Shown: positions 53,245 to 62,594, counted from the stretch's first letter. The stretch: 64,000 bases of DNA from Pedobacter polysacchareus (GCF_019802255.1 NZ_JAHYSS010000003.1:372001-436000), one strand, 5' to 3'. The notes: generated from the letters alone by a model not told the origin. Program-made: numbers and translations.

Positions 53245-55062
53245 TTATTTAGCCAGCAAATCAGTCACTTTCCCATCTACCTTATTATTCCCTAACTCCG
53301 CTCCGATTACCCTTTCAAAAAGCACTCGCTTTTTATTGGAATGGAACGCAGGATACGCCTTATTTGTGGTAATGTTATTATTTTTAAAAGTGATGCCATC
53401 TACCGATTTCGCGTACAAAACGGGCTGGTCAAAAGTATCAAACTTGTTGTTTTCTATCTTGATACCAGAATGAAAATATTTCTTTTGATTTTTAAGATCA
53501 GGGATCTCCGGATAAATCGAAATGACCGCATTGGTAAATTGATACATACTGGTCAAAGCATTGATAAAGGTATTGTTACGAATGGTGATATCTCTACAAG
53601 ATCCGGTTTCATACCAGCCATTGCTATCGCCGCAAAGTACGATCGCACTACCCGAAGTATGGTCAAATAAATTGTCTGTTACCAGTGTTGGTTTTGGGGT
53701 ACTGAATAACGCCCCTCTCGCCCTATTGTTACGGATGGTATTGCCCTTGAAAACTACTGAAGGTGTCCATGATAAATTTTCAATGCCTACATCTGTTTTC
53801 GAAGGATCAATCCCCTTGTCCAGCGCATTGGTAAACTCAATCTTAAATTCTTTAATCGGATCCTGCGGATGAGTTCTTATCGGAGTAATTGAAGCAATAG
53901 TATTCTTTGCATCCCATAGATCCATGGTTTTAGATTGAATGAACTGAACCGTATCCTGTACATTGCCCCAGTCGAAACCAAAAGATTGTCCTTCCATATA
54001 CCTGCCGATCAGTGTATGATCATCCAATCTTTTCATCATTTTCAGATAGGTGCCATGGATATTGATCGCATCATCCATCATCCCTTCATATAAACCGTTT
54101 TTCGATACAATTGTCCCTTTACATCCAGAAAAGTGAGTGGCATCAGCTTGCGTAGTAAAATATCTAGGATCGTTTTTCCCTCTTAAGCATACACCGAAAC
54201 CATCCATGTAAATGTTTTCCGTCAGCTGTGCTAAAAGGCCCATTCCTTCTGCATAATGAACTTTCACATTTTCCAAACTGATGTCTTTGCCTTTATGTAC
54301 AAAAATACCTGGATTAGGACGGCCCCAGCCTCTCATTGCGATGACGGTGCCGGGAATCAGTTTTTTGTTCTTCCAATGGAATGCTTTGATCTTTCCAGGA
54401 GAAAGCTCAGCTACACCTTTAGTCCCAACTCTAATGTCGCCGCTATCAAAAATAATATGTTTAGTACCGTTTTCGAAAGCAATCCCCGAGTTCGGCTGCA
54501 GCTCCCAGTCTTCGCCCAAATTGTAGAAAGTACTGTCTTTTATTTTATATTTTACCCAAGGGGCGGTTTCAAAAGTGATACTTCCTTCTGCGGCATCATT
54601 GGCTATAATCTTTACCTGAGTAATTTGTGGTTTTTCAAAATCAATGCTCAGGTTTTTGATCTTCACATTACTGCTTTCAATCAATGCCAGAGGAAGCATG
54701 CGCCCATAAAACATCAAATCAGCTCCACGGCCATCCAGCGTAATGTTTTTAAATTTATCTAGTTCAATACCTATAGTTTTTGGGTTAACCTGATCATGAT
54801 TAGAGATATATAACTCTCTTTTTACGGCTCCTTCAGGATAAAACTGATACTTTCCTTTTTGAAACTGAATCACAATGGCATCCTGATCAGTCGTTTTAGC
54901 TTTAATTTCTTTCAGTAATTTCCCCAATAGAGGGGTAATGTTTTGTCCAGTGTTTGGCTTGATGCCATAAGCGGATAACTGATAGACTTTTGTGGTAGTT
55001 TGTGCGGTTAATGGGCGTATTAAATTAAACGTTAATAAGACCAGTAAAATAGTTTTCTTCAA
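53245..55062 (-). CDS. GH110 alpha-1,3-galactosidase-type beta-helix enzyme
   Basis: A 605-residue exported enzyme with a signal peptide ending near PLTAQ. The body is a right-handed parallel beta-helix with recurring NxTF/NN turns (NITLDGRGADLMFYGRM, ITIRNNTFINAL, IENNKFDTF). Around residue 330 the block YEGMMDDAINIHGTYLKM matches the GH110 signature with the catalytic aspartates. GH110 enzymes remove terminal alpha-1,3-linked galactose, such as the blood group B or linear alpha-Gal epitope, in animal glycans or some algal galactans. The gene is single, with its own terminator. Confidence 0.85.
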   Translation of the reverse strand: MKKTILLVLLTFNLIRPLTAQTTTKVYQLSAYGIKPNTGQNITPLLGKLLKEIKAKTTDQDAIVIQFQKGKYQFYPEGAVKRELYISNHDQVNPKTIGIELDKFKNITLDGRGADLMFYGRMLPLALIESSNVKIKNLSIDFEKPQITQVKIIANDAAEGSITFETAPWVKYKIKDSTFYNLGEDWELQPNSGIAFENGTKHIIFDSGDIRVGTKGVAELSPGKIKAFHWKNKKLIPGTVIAMRGWGRPNPGIFVHKGKDISLENVKVHYAEGMGLLAQLTENIYMDGFGVCLRGKNDPRYFTTQADATHFSGCKGTIVSKNGLYEGMMDDAINIHGTYLKMMKRLDDHTLIGRYMEGQSFGFDWGNVQDTVQFIQSKTMDLWDAKNTIASITPIRTHPQDPIKEFKIEFTNALDKGIDPSKTDVGIENLSWTPSVVFKGNTIRNNRARGALFSTPKPTLVTDNLFDHTSGSAIVLCGDSNGWYETGSCRDITIRNNTFINALTSMYQFTNAVISIYPEIPDLKNQKKYFHSGIKIENNKFDTFDQPVLYAKSVDGITFKNNNITTNKAYPAFHSNKKRVLFERVIGAELGNNKVDGKVTDLLAK

Positions 55063-55215
55063 GTGGTTCGGTTAAATTGTGTTTATAAAATATTAGAACT
55101 CTAAAACTACGATTTTAGCCGTAAAAAGTTGACTTTTGGAACAAATACAGCGCAACTGCCAACAATGAACTCATCATTGACCACTTAACAATAGGAACCC
55201 GTAATAACCCGCAGT

Positions 55216-57519
55216 TTAATAGTTAAAAGTAAGTCCGGCACCATAGCCCATATCACTGTCATAATGAGTAGATAAGCCCAGGTATTTAGTCACAATATAT
55301 CTAAATCCTGCCATGTACTCCTTATCTGTATTGACCATAAATTGAAAACGCAGTCGTTTTGAAATCGGAATGTCTTCTCTCATCAACTGCAGCCTAACAT
55401 TTCCTTTATGGTCTACAGCAGCGTCGGCAACTACCAGCATCGGCAAAGTATACTGAAGCCCTACATGAAATACATGTCTGAGGTTTTTGGTATTGCCTTG
55501 TCCGAAAATATTCTTGTCCATCTGATCCACCGTTCTTTTGCGAAAATCCCAACCCACATAAGGAAATAACCATTGGTTTCTACCAATGTATCGTCCAAAA
55601 TGACTTTCTGATTCATATCCCATTTTCCTATCAAATCCCACACGCCATTCCGTAGTAAAACGATAACGCGTATTGGACAGCATGATCTCCCCATCAGAAC
55701 CATTACTTTCAATTCCAATTCTAGCCATAGGATGAAGCATGCGGTCGTCTGCTTTAAGCATTTTATAGGCATGTTCCGGCTGAGGTAATTCCGGATTTGG
55801 AGGCGAGTTTTCATAACTAAACACCCTCCCCATACCACTCATCATGTGGTACAAAATATGGCAATGAAAAAACCAGTCCCCGCCAGCTGCTGTTGCCGCA
55901 AATTCTATGGTATCCCTTTCCATCGGCATAATATCCAGGACATTTTTCATAGGTGCATTTTCTCCTTGTCCATTCAACACCCTGAAATCATGACCATGCA
56001 GGTGCATCGGGTGACGCATCATACTGTTATTGAAAAGAATAATCCTTACATTTTCTCCCTTTTTAATTAGTATTTTATCGGTTTCTGACACCGTTTTATG
56101 GTCTAAACTCCAAACATAGCGGTTCATGTTTCCAGTAAGGTCAAACTTTAATTCCTTCCATGGACCTAAAGGTAAAGTAGTCTTATTAGGATCGCGAAGC
56201 ATGCCGTAGTTTAAAGTCACGATATCCCCAGGATCATCAGCCTCCGGATACATCACCGCATTCATATCCATTTCCTGATTCTGCATTTTCATCCCCTCCA
56301 TCTCTATCATATTTCCCCGCATATCCATCATATCGTTCATCATCTTCATTCCGGCAAAGTATTTCAGTTTCGGTAATTTTGCAGCAGGTATTTTTTCTCC
56401 CTGACCAAACCACATAGAGGCTGATTTGCTGCGGTCTTCCGGTGTGACCAGAAATTCATAATTTTTATTTTCCGGGATGGTAATGACGACATCGTAAGTT
56501 TCAGATGCGGCGATGATGAACCGATCCACTTCTACCGGCTCCACATCGTTTCCATCGGCAGCGACTACGGTTATTTTTCCACCGGAATAGGTCAGCCAGA
56601 AATAATCAGATGCCCCGCCATTGGCTATACGTAAACGAACTTTGTCCCCTGCTTTAAACTGAGGATGAAGATCCTGGTTTTTACCGTTGACCAGAAAGGT
56701 ATCGTAATACACGTCACTCACATCCATTGCAGTCATACGCTTCCATTCGTTGCTGAGCTTGGTTTTGAAATGACCGGATCTGATGGCTTCCGCATAACTT
56801 TGAGTGGTGCCTTTTTGTATGGCAAACCAATCGTTGGCATTTTTCAAACTACGATGAACTTCCTCAGGTTTCATGTTTGTCCACTCACTCAAAACGACTG
56901 GAATAGTTGGGATGTCCCACTCTTTTCTTTTGTTTATAATGAAGGCCCCATACATCCCAATTTGTTCCTGGAATCCGCTATGGCTATGGTACCAATGTGT
57001 GCCATGCTGAATGATAGGGAATTTATACACATACGTGGAATGCGGTTTAATGGGCATTTGCGTCAGGAAGGGCACACCATCCATTTGGTTTGGTAAAAAT
57101 AGCCCATGCCAGTGCAGCGAAGTCTCTTCATTTAACCTGTTATGGACATAAATCAAAGCGGTATCCCCTTCGGTGAAAGTCAGTGTTGGCATTGGAATTT
57201 GTCCGTTTACAGCGATGGCACGCTTTGTTTTCTTGCCATAAGTTACCGTAGTATCTGCAACATAAAGATCATATCGTACGGTCCGGGCGAGCTGCTGATT
57301 TACCATAGTTTTAATCGGCCCTAAATTAGCTTTTGCTATTTTGATGTTTTCTATAGTCGGGTTATGGTCCTCCATCCGCATCTCCTCCTTATTTTTGGAA
57401 GGATCCTTCATGGGCATGTCCATCTTATGATGTGCTGGCATTTTCATTTCCTTCCTCTCCTGAGCAGCAGCGGCAGCAGTATAGAAGATCAATAAAATGA
57501 TGCTGAATATATTTTTCAT
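55216..57519 (-). CDS. CopA-type multicopper oxidase fused to CopB-like outer-membrane domain
   Basis: A 767-residue exported copper-resistance protein. After a signal peptide and a Met/His-rich stretch (about 20-50, with repeated M-x-M and HHKM) come three cupredoxin domains. Their copper ligands are HWHG, HWYHSH, HPMHLHGH and HCHILYHMMSGM. A second Met-rich insertion near residues 390-425 is typical of CopA. From about 590 a different domain follows: RYRFTTEWRVGFDRKMGYESESHFGRYI and GLSTHYDSDMGYGAGLTFNY, ending in an aromatic residue like an outer-membrane barrel, as in CopB. Fusion of CopA oxidase and CopB in one chain would tether the oxidase to the outer membrane. Confidence 0.87.
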   Translation of the reverse strand: MKNIFSIILLIFYTAAAAAQERKEMKMPAHHKMDMPMKDPSKNKEEMRMEDHNPTIENIKIAKANLGPIKTMVNQQLARTVRYDLYVADTTVTYGKKTKRAIAVNGQIPMPTLTFTEGDTALIYVHNRLNEETSLHWHGLFLPNQMDGVPFLTQMPIKPHSTYVYKFPIIQHGTHWYHSHSGFQEQIGMYGAFIINKRKEWDIPTIPVVLSEWTNMKPEEVHRSLKNANDWFAIQKGTTQSYAEAIRSGHFKTKLSNEWKRMTAMDVSDVYYDTFLVNGKNQDLHPQFKAGDKVRLRIANGGASDYFWLTYSGGKITVVAADGNDVEPVEVDRFIIAASETYDVVITIPENKNYEFLVTPEDRSKSASMWFGQGEKIPAAKLPKLKYFAGMKMMNDMMDMRGNMIEMEGMKMQNQEMDMNAVMYPEADDPGDIVTLNYGMLRDPNKTTLPLGPWKELKFDLTGNMNRYVWSLDHKTVSETDKILIKKGENVRIILFNNSMMRHPMHLHGHDFRVLNGQGENAPMKNVLDIMPMERDTIEFAATAAGGDWFFHCHILYHMMSGMGRVFSYENSPPNPELPQPEHAYKMLKADDRMLHPMARIGIESNGSDGEIMLSNTRYRFTTEWRVGFDRKMGYESESHFGRYIGRNQWLFPYVGWDFRKRTVDQMDKNIFGQGNTKNLRHVFHVGLQYTLPMLVVADAAVDHKGNVRLQLMREDIPISKRLRFQFMVNTDKEYMAGFRYIVTKYLGLSTHYDSDMGYGAGLTFNY

Positions 57520-57550
57520 TTCCTTGATAATTAAGGCTTAGTTTAGCAAG

Positions 57551-57585
57551 GTAACCTGCCCGTTTATTACTTACAGGCAGGTTAC
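57551..57585. other. Stem-loop between DUF3347 and CopA genes
   Basis: A perfect 10-bp stem GTAACCTGCC/GGCAGGTTAC with a 15-base loop in the 110-base gap between the two copper genes. There is no U-run on the minus strand. It may stabilise or process the transcript or bind a regulator. Confidence 0.4.
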
Positions 57586-57629
57586 AGGAATTATTGATGA
57601 AAAGAAGAACTCCTCACCAAATTGCAGTA

Positions 57630-58118
57630 TTATTTTAAAGTTTCCTTTACTGCTCCACAGGTTAACATCTGCTTTCCATAGTAAGGGTTTTTTATCTCGG
57701 CTTTATCAGACAGCCAATAGCTCTTTTTCATCGGGCAATAGTCGTAATAAATGATCCCGTTGCTCAGCTTCACAGCTTTGGCCAGTTTAAAAATATGGAT
57801 AGAAAAATCAGCGAAATGATCACGTTGATGGGCAATGTCTTTAGTATCTGAAATGTGTTCTGCATCTAATGCCAGTTTTTCCTGAAGGCCCATAAAAACC
57901 GTCCTTTCCGATGGAGTCATTGATTTAGTATCTATGCCTGTCAATGCTTTAGAGAATTCGGTCGCTTTTAAGGCTGCTGTTGCAGCATCAGCGTTTACTA
58001 ACGCATTTTTGATGTCATAGTAAGCCGTTAGTAAGGATGGTGTTTGGCTGCTTTGAGCAAAACTTGGATTGATCCATGCAGTTGCAATTAAAACAACCGC
58101 TAAAAATATCTTTTTCAT
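57630..58118 (-). CDS. DUF3347 copper-associated protein
   Basis: A 162-residue exported protein with a signal peptide ending near PSFAQ. The mature part is the helical DUF3347 domain (LLTAYYDIKNALVNADAATAALKATEFSKAL) followed by the conserved C-terminal YYDYCPMKKSYWLSDKAEIKNPYYGKQMLTCG. The CPM and MLTCG residues are likely metal ligands, as in the CusB/CopA-associated family. It precedes the CopA-CopB gene by 110 bases and should act in periplasmic copper handling. Confidence 0.88.
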   Translation of the reverse strand: MKKIFLAVVLIATAWINPSFAQSSQTPSLLTAYYDIKNALVNADAATAALKATEFSKALTGIDTKSMTPSERTVFMGLQEKLALDAEHISDTKDIAHQRDHFADFSIHIFKLAKAVKLSNGIIYYDYCPMKKSYWLSDKAEIKNPYYGKQMLTCGAVKETLK

Positions 58119-58189
58119 GATGTAATTTTTTTAATGTTTATACTTATTTCAGGTCATAGCAATAGCTATACTTACGTACTCATTAAATC

Positions 58190-58603
58190 TTATATCTGAA
58201 AACTTTGAATAATTATACGGATGTCTGAATTAGGCGGTCTTTCTCTATGGTTTACCTCAGCACTTTGATTGAGTTCAACAGCACTTACAGCAACGAATAG
58301 GTCATAGGCGTTAGCTGAAACTAACATCATAGGCGTCAGCACCGGCAGCTTGCTGATTTCAGGAATTAATTTACTTTGAATCAGCAAATCATCTACTAAA
58401 ATCTTACAGCAAAGGTCTTCATTTGAAAAGCTCAGACCTGATGCAGTATTGGTTTTATGCACATGACGGTGTTTATGGCTTTGTGCACGATCTTGTGTAC
58501 CCTGGGCTTCATGATGGTTCGCATTCATTCCTAGTGCACAGCCAAAACCCACAAGCGTATTGAGCAGGAAGATCACCAATAGAAAGATAGCTTTGCTTTT
58601 CAT
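58190..58603 (-). CDS. HYC_CC_PP-like small His/Cys protein
   Basis: A 137-residue exported protein with an N-terminal hydrophobic signal. A His-rich stretch (SHKHRHVHK, about residues 42-50), a CC pair (DLCCKILVDDL) and a C-terminal RERPPNSDIRIIIQSFQI match the small Bacteroidota proteins annotated HYC_CC_PP. They are common beside copper-resistance genes and probably bind copper; the function is not proven. It is first in a three-gene copper group with DUF3347 and CopA-CopB. Confidence 0.65.
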   Translation of the reverse strand: MKSKAIFLLVIFLLNTLVGFGCALGMNANHHEAQGTQDRAQSHKHRHVHKTNTASGLSFSNEDLCCKILVDDLLIQSKLIPEISKLPVLTPMMLVSANAYDLFVAVSAVELNQSAEVNHRERPPNSDIRIIIQSFQI

Positions 58604-58841
58604 TTCAATACAAATCTAGTATAAAGGTGCTAAAACACTTTTACACAATTCCGTAATTTTTTTATATTTAGCCAAGCCATCCAGGATGATACAACATAGG
58701 TATTTTGCCAGGCCACAGCTCCGCAGCCCGATATCCTGGAAGCGGAAATCGGCACCCATCATTCCGACGCCATTCATCAGCATAAACCGATTGGCGGGAA
58801 CAAGGAAAAATAAATGAAGAAAAGATAGCTGAGGTCTAATT
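58604..58841. other. Short intergenic region of higher GC
   Basis: This 238-base gap between the HYC_CC_PP-like gene and the DUF6266 gene holds a GC-richer stretch at about 58680-58800. Neither strand carries a frame with a clear family match. It may be an old gene relic or an untranslated region. Confidence 0.3.
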
Positions 58842-59681
58842 TTAAGACACAGGCTTTCCTGGCAGACGGGTCAATTTATCCTTTAAAACATGGTATTCCC
58901 TTTCCAAATGCCGGAATGCCTTTGTTTTGTGAACGCCCTCCGCATCATCCATTCTTTTCTTGTGATAATCTGCAGCAACCTGATCGAAACGCATTTTAGT
59001 CAGGTAGTAATGCGCTGTTTCCGCTTTTTGAGCGGCACTTTCAGGAGCACCGTTTAGATTTCCTCCATAAAGACTATCGGAAATTAATTTGCCATTGGCT
59101 GACCTAAGGCAGACATAGATTTCCATCTGCTCGGTCATCATCCATTCCTTACTGAGCGGGATAAAACAACTCCCATCCACTCTTTTGGCCGCATTCAGGA
59201 AGGTGCTTGCCTTATTTTTACTCGGATGGCTGAGGAGTACCATCAGGATGTCATCCGTGTCCGCGTGTTCAGTATAGTCAGAATTCCAGGTTAAATTGAG
59301 TCCTTTCTCCCCTTTGCTGATGTCCAGATCTTTAATCGATTCCAGACTTCCTTTACTGAGTACCACCTTTTCATAGTTTACCTTTAAATTAGGGTATTCA
59401 CCAATTAAAGCTTGTTTTTTGTTATAAGAAGTGGCCAGATTATGGGGATTGCGAATCGTCCCTGCTGATTCCAGACTAAAGCTGACATTGATAAAATCAG
59501 TCATCGGTCTCAGTAATTCCATGGTCATAGACATTGCCTGACGATTGGCCAGTTGTTTCAAGCTTGGTTTCCCTGGTTTTCCGATCCCTCGAGAGATCAA
59601 TTGTCCATTTAACATATAAAAAACTACGTTTCCTATTTTCCCGGATGGGTGGCCATAAGGCCCTACAGTACATTTTGCCAT
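58842..59681 (-). CDS. DUF6266-family protein
   Basis: A 279-residue protein without a signal peptide. It has the DUF6266 opening: GPYGHPSGKIGNVVFYMLNGQLISRGIGKPGKPSLKQLANRQ, then a helical and beta-rich middle (NLTWNSDYTEHADTDDILMVLL) typical of the family. Members are abundant in Sphingobacteriaceae and of unknown function. The GKIGNVVFY phrase recalls phage-tail or head-associated beta proteins, but no phage genes are nearby. It is preceded by a 410-base non-coding stretch. Confidence 0.82.
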   Translation of the reverse strand: MAKCTVGPYGHPSGKIGNVVFYMLNGQLISRGIGKPGKPSLKQLANRQAMSMTMELLRPMTDFINVSFSLESAGTIRNPHNLATSYNKKQALIGEYPNLKVNYEKVVLSKGSLESIKDLDISKGEKGLNLTWNSDYTEHADTDDILMVLLSHPSKNKASTFLNAAKRVDGSCFIPLSKEWMMTEQMEIYVCLRSANGKLISDSLYGGNLNGAPESAAQKAETAHYYLTKMRFDQVAADYHKKRMDDAEGVHKTKAFRHLEREYHVLKDKLTRLPGKPVS

Positions 59682-60091
59682 GATTAAGTGGTTTATTGAG
59701 TTAAATTAATATTTCAGCAATATACTAATAAACAACACTAAAAAACTACGATAATCATTATAAATACTAACTATATTAGTATTCAATAGATGTATATTGA
59801 GGAGCTGACGAATCCCCGTTCCGAAGCTACTAAGCCAGTAAAAGCCCTAGCAACCTACACGATACGCCGATGAAAAGGCTGAAAAAGTATGATGACTACT
59901 AAAGCTGTAAAATTGGTATTTTTTGATACCTATTCCATAGTTGGCTATCTCCCTTTAAAGTAGCCTGCACATCGATTATAAATTTCGCAAGATCCGTTGC
60001 AACTGTGATTTCCTTCACCTTTCTTTTTTAAACAGCTCAGGATGAAGGAAATCACAATTTATTAATTGACAGCTATTTGCTGCAAGCTGAA
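59682..60091. other. Non-coding region with a 14-bp stem-loop
   Basis: This 410-base stretch between the GH123-type gene and the DUF6266 gene holds an AT-rich promoter-like part near 59700-59780. A 27-codon frame at 59790-59873 on the plus strand overlaps a second short frame and is probably not a gene. A perfect 14-bp inverted repeat TGTGATTTCCTTCA/TGAAGGAAATCACA lies at 60004-60056 with a 25-base loop. The stem has no U-run on the minus strand; it may still end or stabilise the GH123 transcript. Confidence 0.4.
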
Positions 60092-61825
60092 TTATTGATT
60101 CAGCAGTGGTTTTACTTTTTTCAGCATGTCATCAGCTGTGGTCTTCGACAATGATTTGATGTCAAAAACCTCCAGGGCCTTATTCAGGTCGTTTAGCTGT
60201 TTAGTTTGCTTATTTTTAGCATAAGCCGCTCTTAAATACTTGATTTTTTCAAAATCCTGGCCTCCTTCCACCAGTTTTTCAAACCTGATAGAACTCAGCG
60301 GGCCTGGATAAACCATATAGGTATCGCCAGCTGGCCAGGTGATAAAACGGCTATCTTTCAGCGGATTTTTAGTCCAGCTGTTATAAGCCCAACGCAAGTA
60401 TCCTTCCATATTTTTACTTGCGGTATACCAGCCGATCCAAACGCCTTCTGCTGGTGAAGAGAAAGTAAAACCATTTGGATAAGGCTCCGTGCAGCAAGTA
60501 TACCAGGTGCTCAGCTGACCTTTTTCCTTACGTTTGGCCAAAGTAGCTGCCGGAAACTCCCATCTTGAAGCAATGCAATACACATCAATATCTTGCTCTA
60601 TTTCCGGATGAAAATCTCCAGCCAAGGCGATTTTCCAGTTTTTATCCGTCTCTTTTAATAATTTGATGACCGATTTCATGGCCTCCATTGGTCTTTCGTC
60701 CATGGCAATATAAGCTTTGCTGAACCATCCTTTTTGTTTCAGGTGTTGCGTAAAGTCCAGCAGCATCGTCTTCCAAAAAGCATTATAAGCAGGTGTACCA
60801 ATTGCATCTGTAAACACCACTTCTTTTTGTGTCGCTTCATCATAATAAGTAAAAGCGATTTTCCATGGTACCATACTGTAGCAGTTGATGCGTTCCGTAA
60901 TGCCGCAATCCATCACAAAAGAGATATATTTATCAAATAAGCTGTAATCATAACTCCAGTTACCATCCTTTTTCTTGGTCCATTTTACTAAACTCGGATA
61001 GTCGTCATAAGTTTGATGCCCCCAAGGTTCATTTACAATACTTGCAGTAATCGTTTTTTGGCCTGCATCGGCCAGCATCGTATAATAATCTTTCATCAAT
61101 GAAAAATGTTCAGGACTCCAGAGTTTTGCCTGATGCACGCGGGCTATAGCCGCTGGATGCTGCCATAGATCTAAATCATATTGCCATTTATTAGGCGCTG
61201 GCAATGTCTTGTCCAATACCTGAACCGTTACAGCTAAAGCATACTCTTTATCCCCTTTTACCTTAATCGTGCCTTTATAATTTCCAGGAATAGTGTTGGC
61301 TGGTACTTTGATACTCAACCAAATTGGCTGGGTCGTATTCTTCTTCAGTAACACTGATTTAGTTTTTGTATCGATGGCATCAGCTACGTAAGAAGAATCG
61401 AAATCCTGTGGTTTTCGGTGGCCACAGCCATCTCTGAATTCATCAGTGATGACAAAGTCCAGAAAGCCAGCTGTCATGTTTTCTTTTTTAATCGAATGGC
61501 CTTGTGCATCTTTCAAGTCGTTAAATTGTACGCTGATATTATTCAAATCTTTGTTAGCCCAAACCAGTATTTGTGTGTGTATTTTTTCGCCTTTCCAGGC
61601 TTTTGCTCCCCAGGCTTTTTCCAGCGTTACTTTTGCTGGCAATTCTCTTGCAAAACGCACATTAGAAGACGCAAAACTTACATTTAACCCATTGGGTACT
61701 TTAGCCCATTCCGCTTTGAGCACCTGAGGATTTATCAAGGGCTTCTTTTGCAGCGCTAAGCTGGCATCCTGAGCCTTAATGTTCAAACATAAGAAGGATA
61801 GACAAATAAAAAATAGCTGTTTCAT
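60092..61825 (-). CDS. GH123-type (DUF4091) glycoside hydrolase
   Basis: A 577-residue exported protein with a signal peptide ending near NIKAQ. An N-terminal beta-sandwich (about 20-210) is followed by a TIM-barrel-like domain with AYIAMDERPMEAM, in which Asp376-Glu377 match the adjacent catalytic Asp-Glu pair of GH123. The C-terminal block YLRWAYNSWTKNPLKDSRFITWPAGDTYMVYPG is the hallmark of the DUF4091/GH123 family. Characterised GH123 enzymes release beta-GalNAc by substrate-assisted catalysis, but this broad clade is little studied, so the sugar is open. A LacI-type operator lies 59 bases upstream. Confidence 0.8.
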   Translation of the reverse strand: MKQLFFICLSFLCLNIKAQDASLALQKKPLINPQVLKAEWAKVPNGLNVSFASSNVRFARELPAKVTLEKAWGAKAWKGEKIHTQILVWANKDLNNISVQFNDLKDAQGHSIKKENMTAGFLDFVITDEFRDGCGHRKPQDFDSSYVADAIDTKTKSVLLKKNTTQPIWLSIKVPANTIPGNYKGTIKVKGDKEYALAVTVQVLDKTLPAPNKWQYDLDLWQHPAAIARVHQAKLWSPEHFSLMKDYYTMLADAGQKTITASIVNEPWGHQTYDDYPSLVKWTKKKDGNWSYDYSLFDKYISFVMDCGITERINCYSMVPWKIAFTYYDEATQKEVVFTDAIGTPAYNAFWKTMLLDFTQHLKQKGWFSKAYIAMDERPMEAMKSVIKLLKETDKNWKIALAGDFHPEIEQDIDVYCIASRWEFPAATLAKRKEKGQLSTWYTCCTEPYPNGFTFSSPAEGVWIGWYTASKNMEGYLRWAYNSWTKNPLKDSRFITWPAGDTYMVYPGPLSSIRFEKLVEGGQDFEKIKYLRAAYAKNKQTKQLNDLNKALEVFDIKSLSKTTADDMLKKVKPLLNQ

Positions 61826-62130
61826 AGCTCTAAGTTAGCCAATTAGGGAAGAAGGAAAAACGGCTATTGTATCAGGACTGTTACGCAAGCGTTTGTTTAA
61901 ATGTAACAATATGGATAGATTTCATCACCTACGAAAAATAATAAAGGTAAATTGAAACATCAAATCCTATGAGCTATAAAGCACACGACTCCATTTCCTT
62001 AACTATCCTTCTAATTTAGAGCAACTTAAGCGCGACTTCTTTAAGAAAAAATCTATCAAACTAATTGAAAAACCGAGTTGTTGCCTGTATATTTATCTAT
62101 CAATTTATCTCTTATTAAATAATAATAATT
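61826..62130. other. Intergenic region upstream of GH123 and DoxX genes
   Basis: A 305-base divergent region. It holds the operator at 61885 and an AT-rich leader (TTATTAAATAATAATAATT) ahead of the DoxX gene. No ORF with coding character is seen. Confidence 0.4.
61885..61896. promoter_or_regulatory. LacI-type operator upstream of the GH123 gene
   Basis: GCAAGCGTTTGT matches the perfect palindrome at 10911 in 10 of 12 positions and lies 59 bases upstream of the start, about the same distance as for the metallophosphoesterase at 7175. Confidence 0.5.
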
Positions 62131-62511
62131 ATGAAAAGTAAAATTCTCTTTGTTTTATGCCTATTGACCGGCCTAATGTTTATCAATGCAGGATTAGATA
62201 AATTCTTTCATTACATGCCTATACCAAAGGATATGCCGGAGAAAATGGTAAAAGCAGGAAAAGCATTTATGGAAATTGGCTGGCTCATGCCATTGGTGGC
62301 TTGTGCTGAAATTACAGGTGGTTTGCTATTGATTTTCCCAAGAACCAGGGCCCTTGGCGTGATCGTTATTCTACCAGTTTTAGCAGGCATCCTGTTAACC
62401 AACATCATTATGGCTCCATCAGGCCTACCTATTGTACTCGTATTGACCGCAGTTATTCTTTGGGTAATTATTGAGGACAAAGAAAAGTACCTGCCCTTAA
62501 TCAGGAAATAA
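62131..62511 (+). CDS. DoxX-family membrane protein
   Basis: A 126-residue inner-membrane protein with four hydrophobic segments (about 5-22, 48-68, 72-92 and 96-115). MFINAGLDKFFHYMP in the first loop and EITGGLLLIFPRTRALGVIVILPVLAGILLTNI are typical of DoxX-like proteins. Some members are quinol-oxidase subunits and others are tied to redox stress; most, like this, have no known role. It is monocistronic. Confidence 0.85.
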   Translation: MKSKILFVLCLLTGLMFINAGLDKFFHYMPIPKDMPEKMVKAGKAFMEIGWLMPLVACAEITGGLLLIFPRTRALGVIVILPVLAGILLTNIIMAPSGLPIVLVLTAVILWVIIEDKEKYLPLIRK

Positions 62512-62519
62512 GGACATGA

Positions 62520-62550
62520 CAACACCTTCTTCTGATCAGAGGAAGGTGTC
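62520..62550. terminator. Bidirectional terminator
   Basis: ACACCTTC...GAAGGTGT with a long inner stem around TGATCA, one mismatch in 28 bases, lies between the convergent DoxX and GDPD genes. Confidence 0.7.
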
Positions 62551-62594
62551 ATTTCAAAAGTTATTATCGCTGTAAAAATGAAGAAATTGCGGAG

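Noticed and set aside
54256..54762. A 168-codon open frame on the plus strand
   Set aside because: It lies wholly opposite the well-supported GH110 gene and has no family features.
58842..59681. DUF6266 gene as a phage structural gene
   Set aside because: The opening recalls phage proteins, but no other phage gene lies near it, and the family is common on Sphingobacteriaceae chromosomes.
59790..59873. A 27-codon plus-strand frame as a small gene
   Set aside because: No recognisable start signals, no homology by eye, and it overlaps another short frame; chance is more likely.
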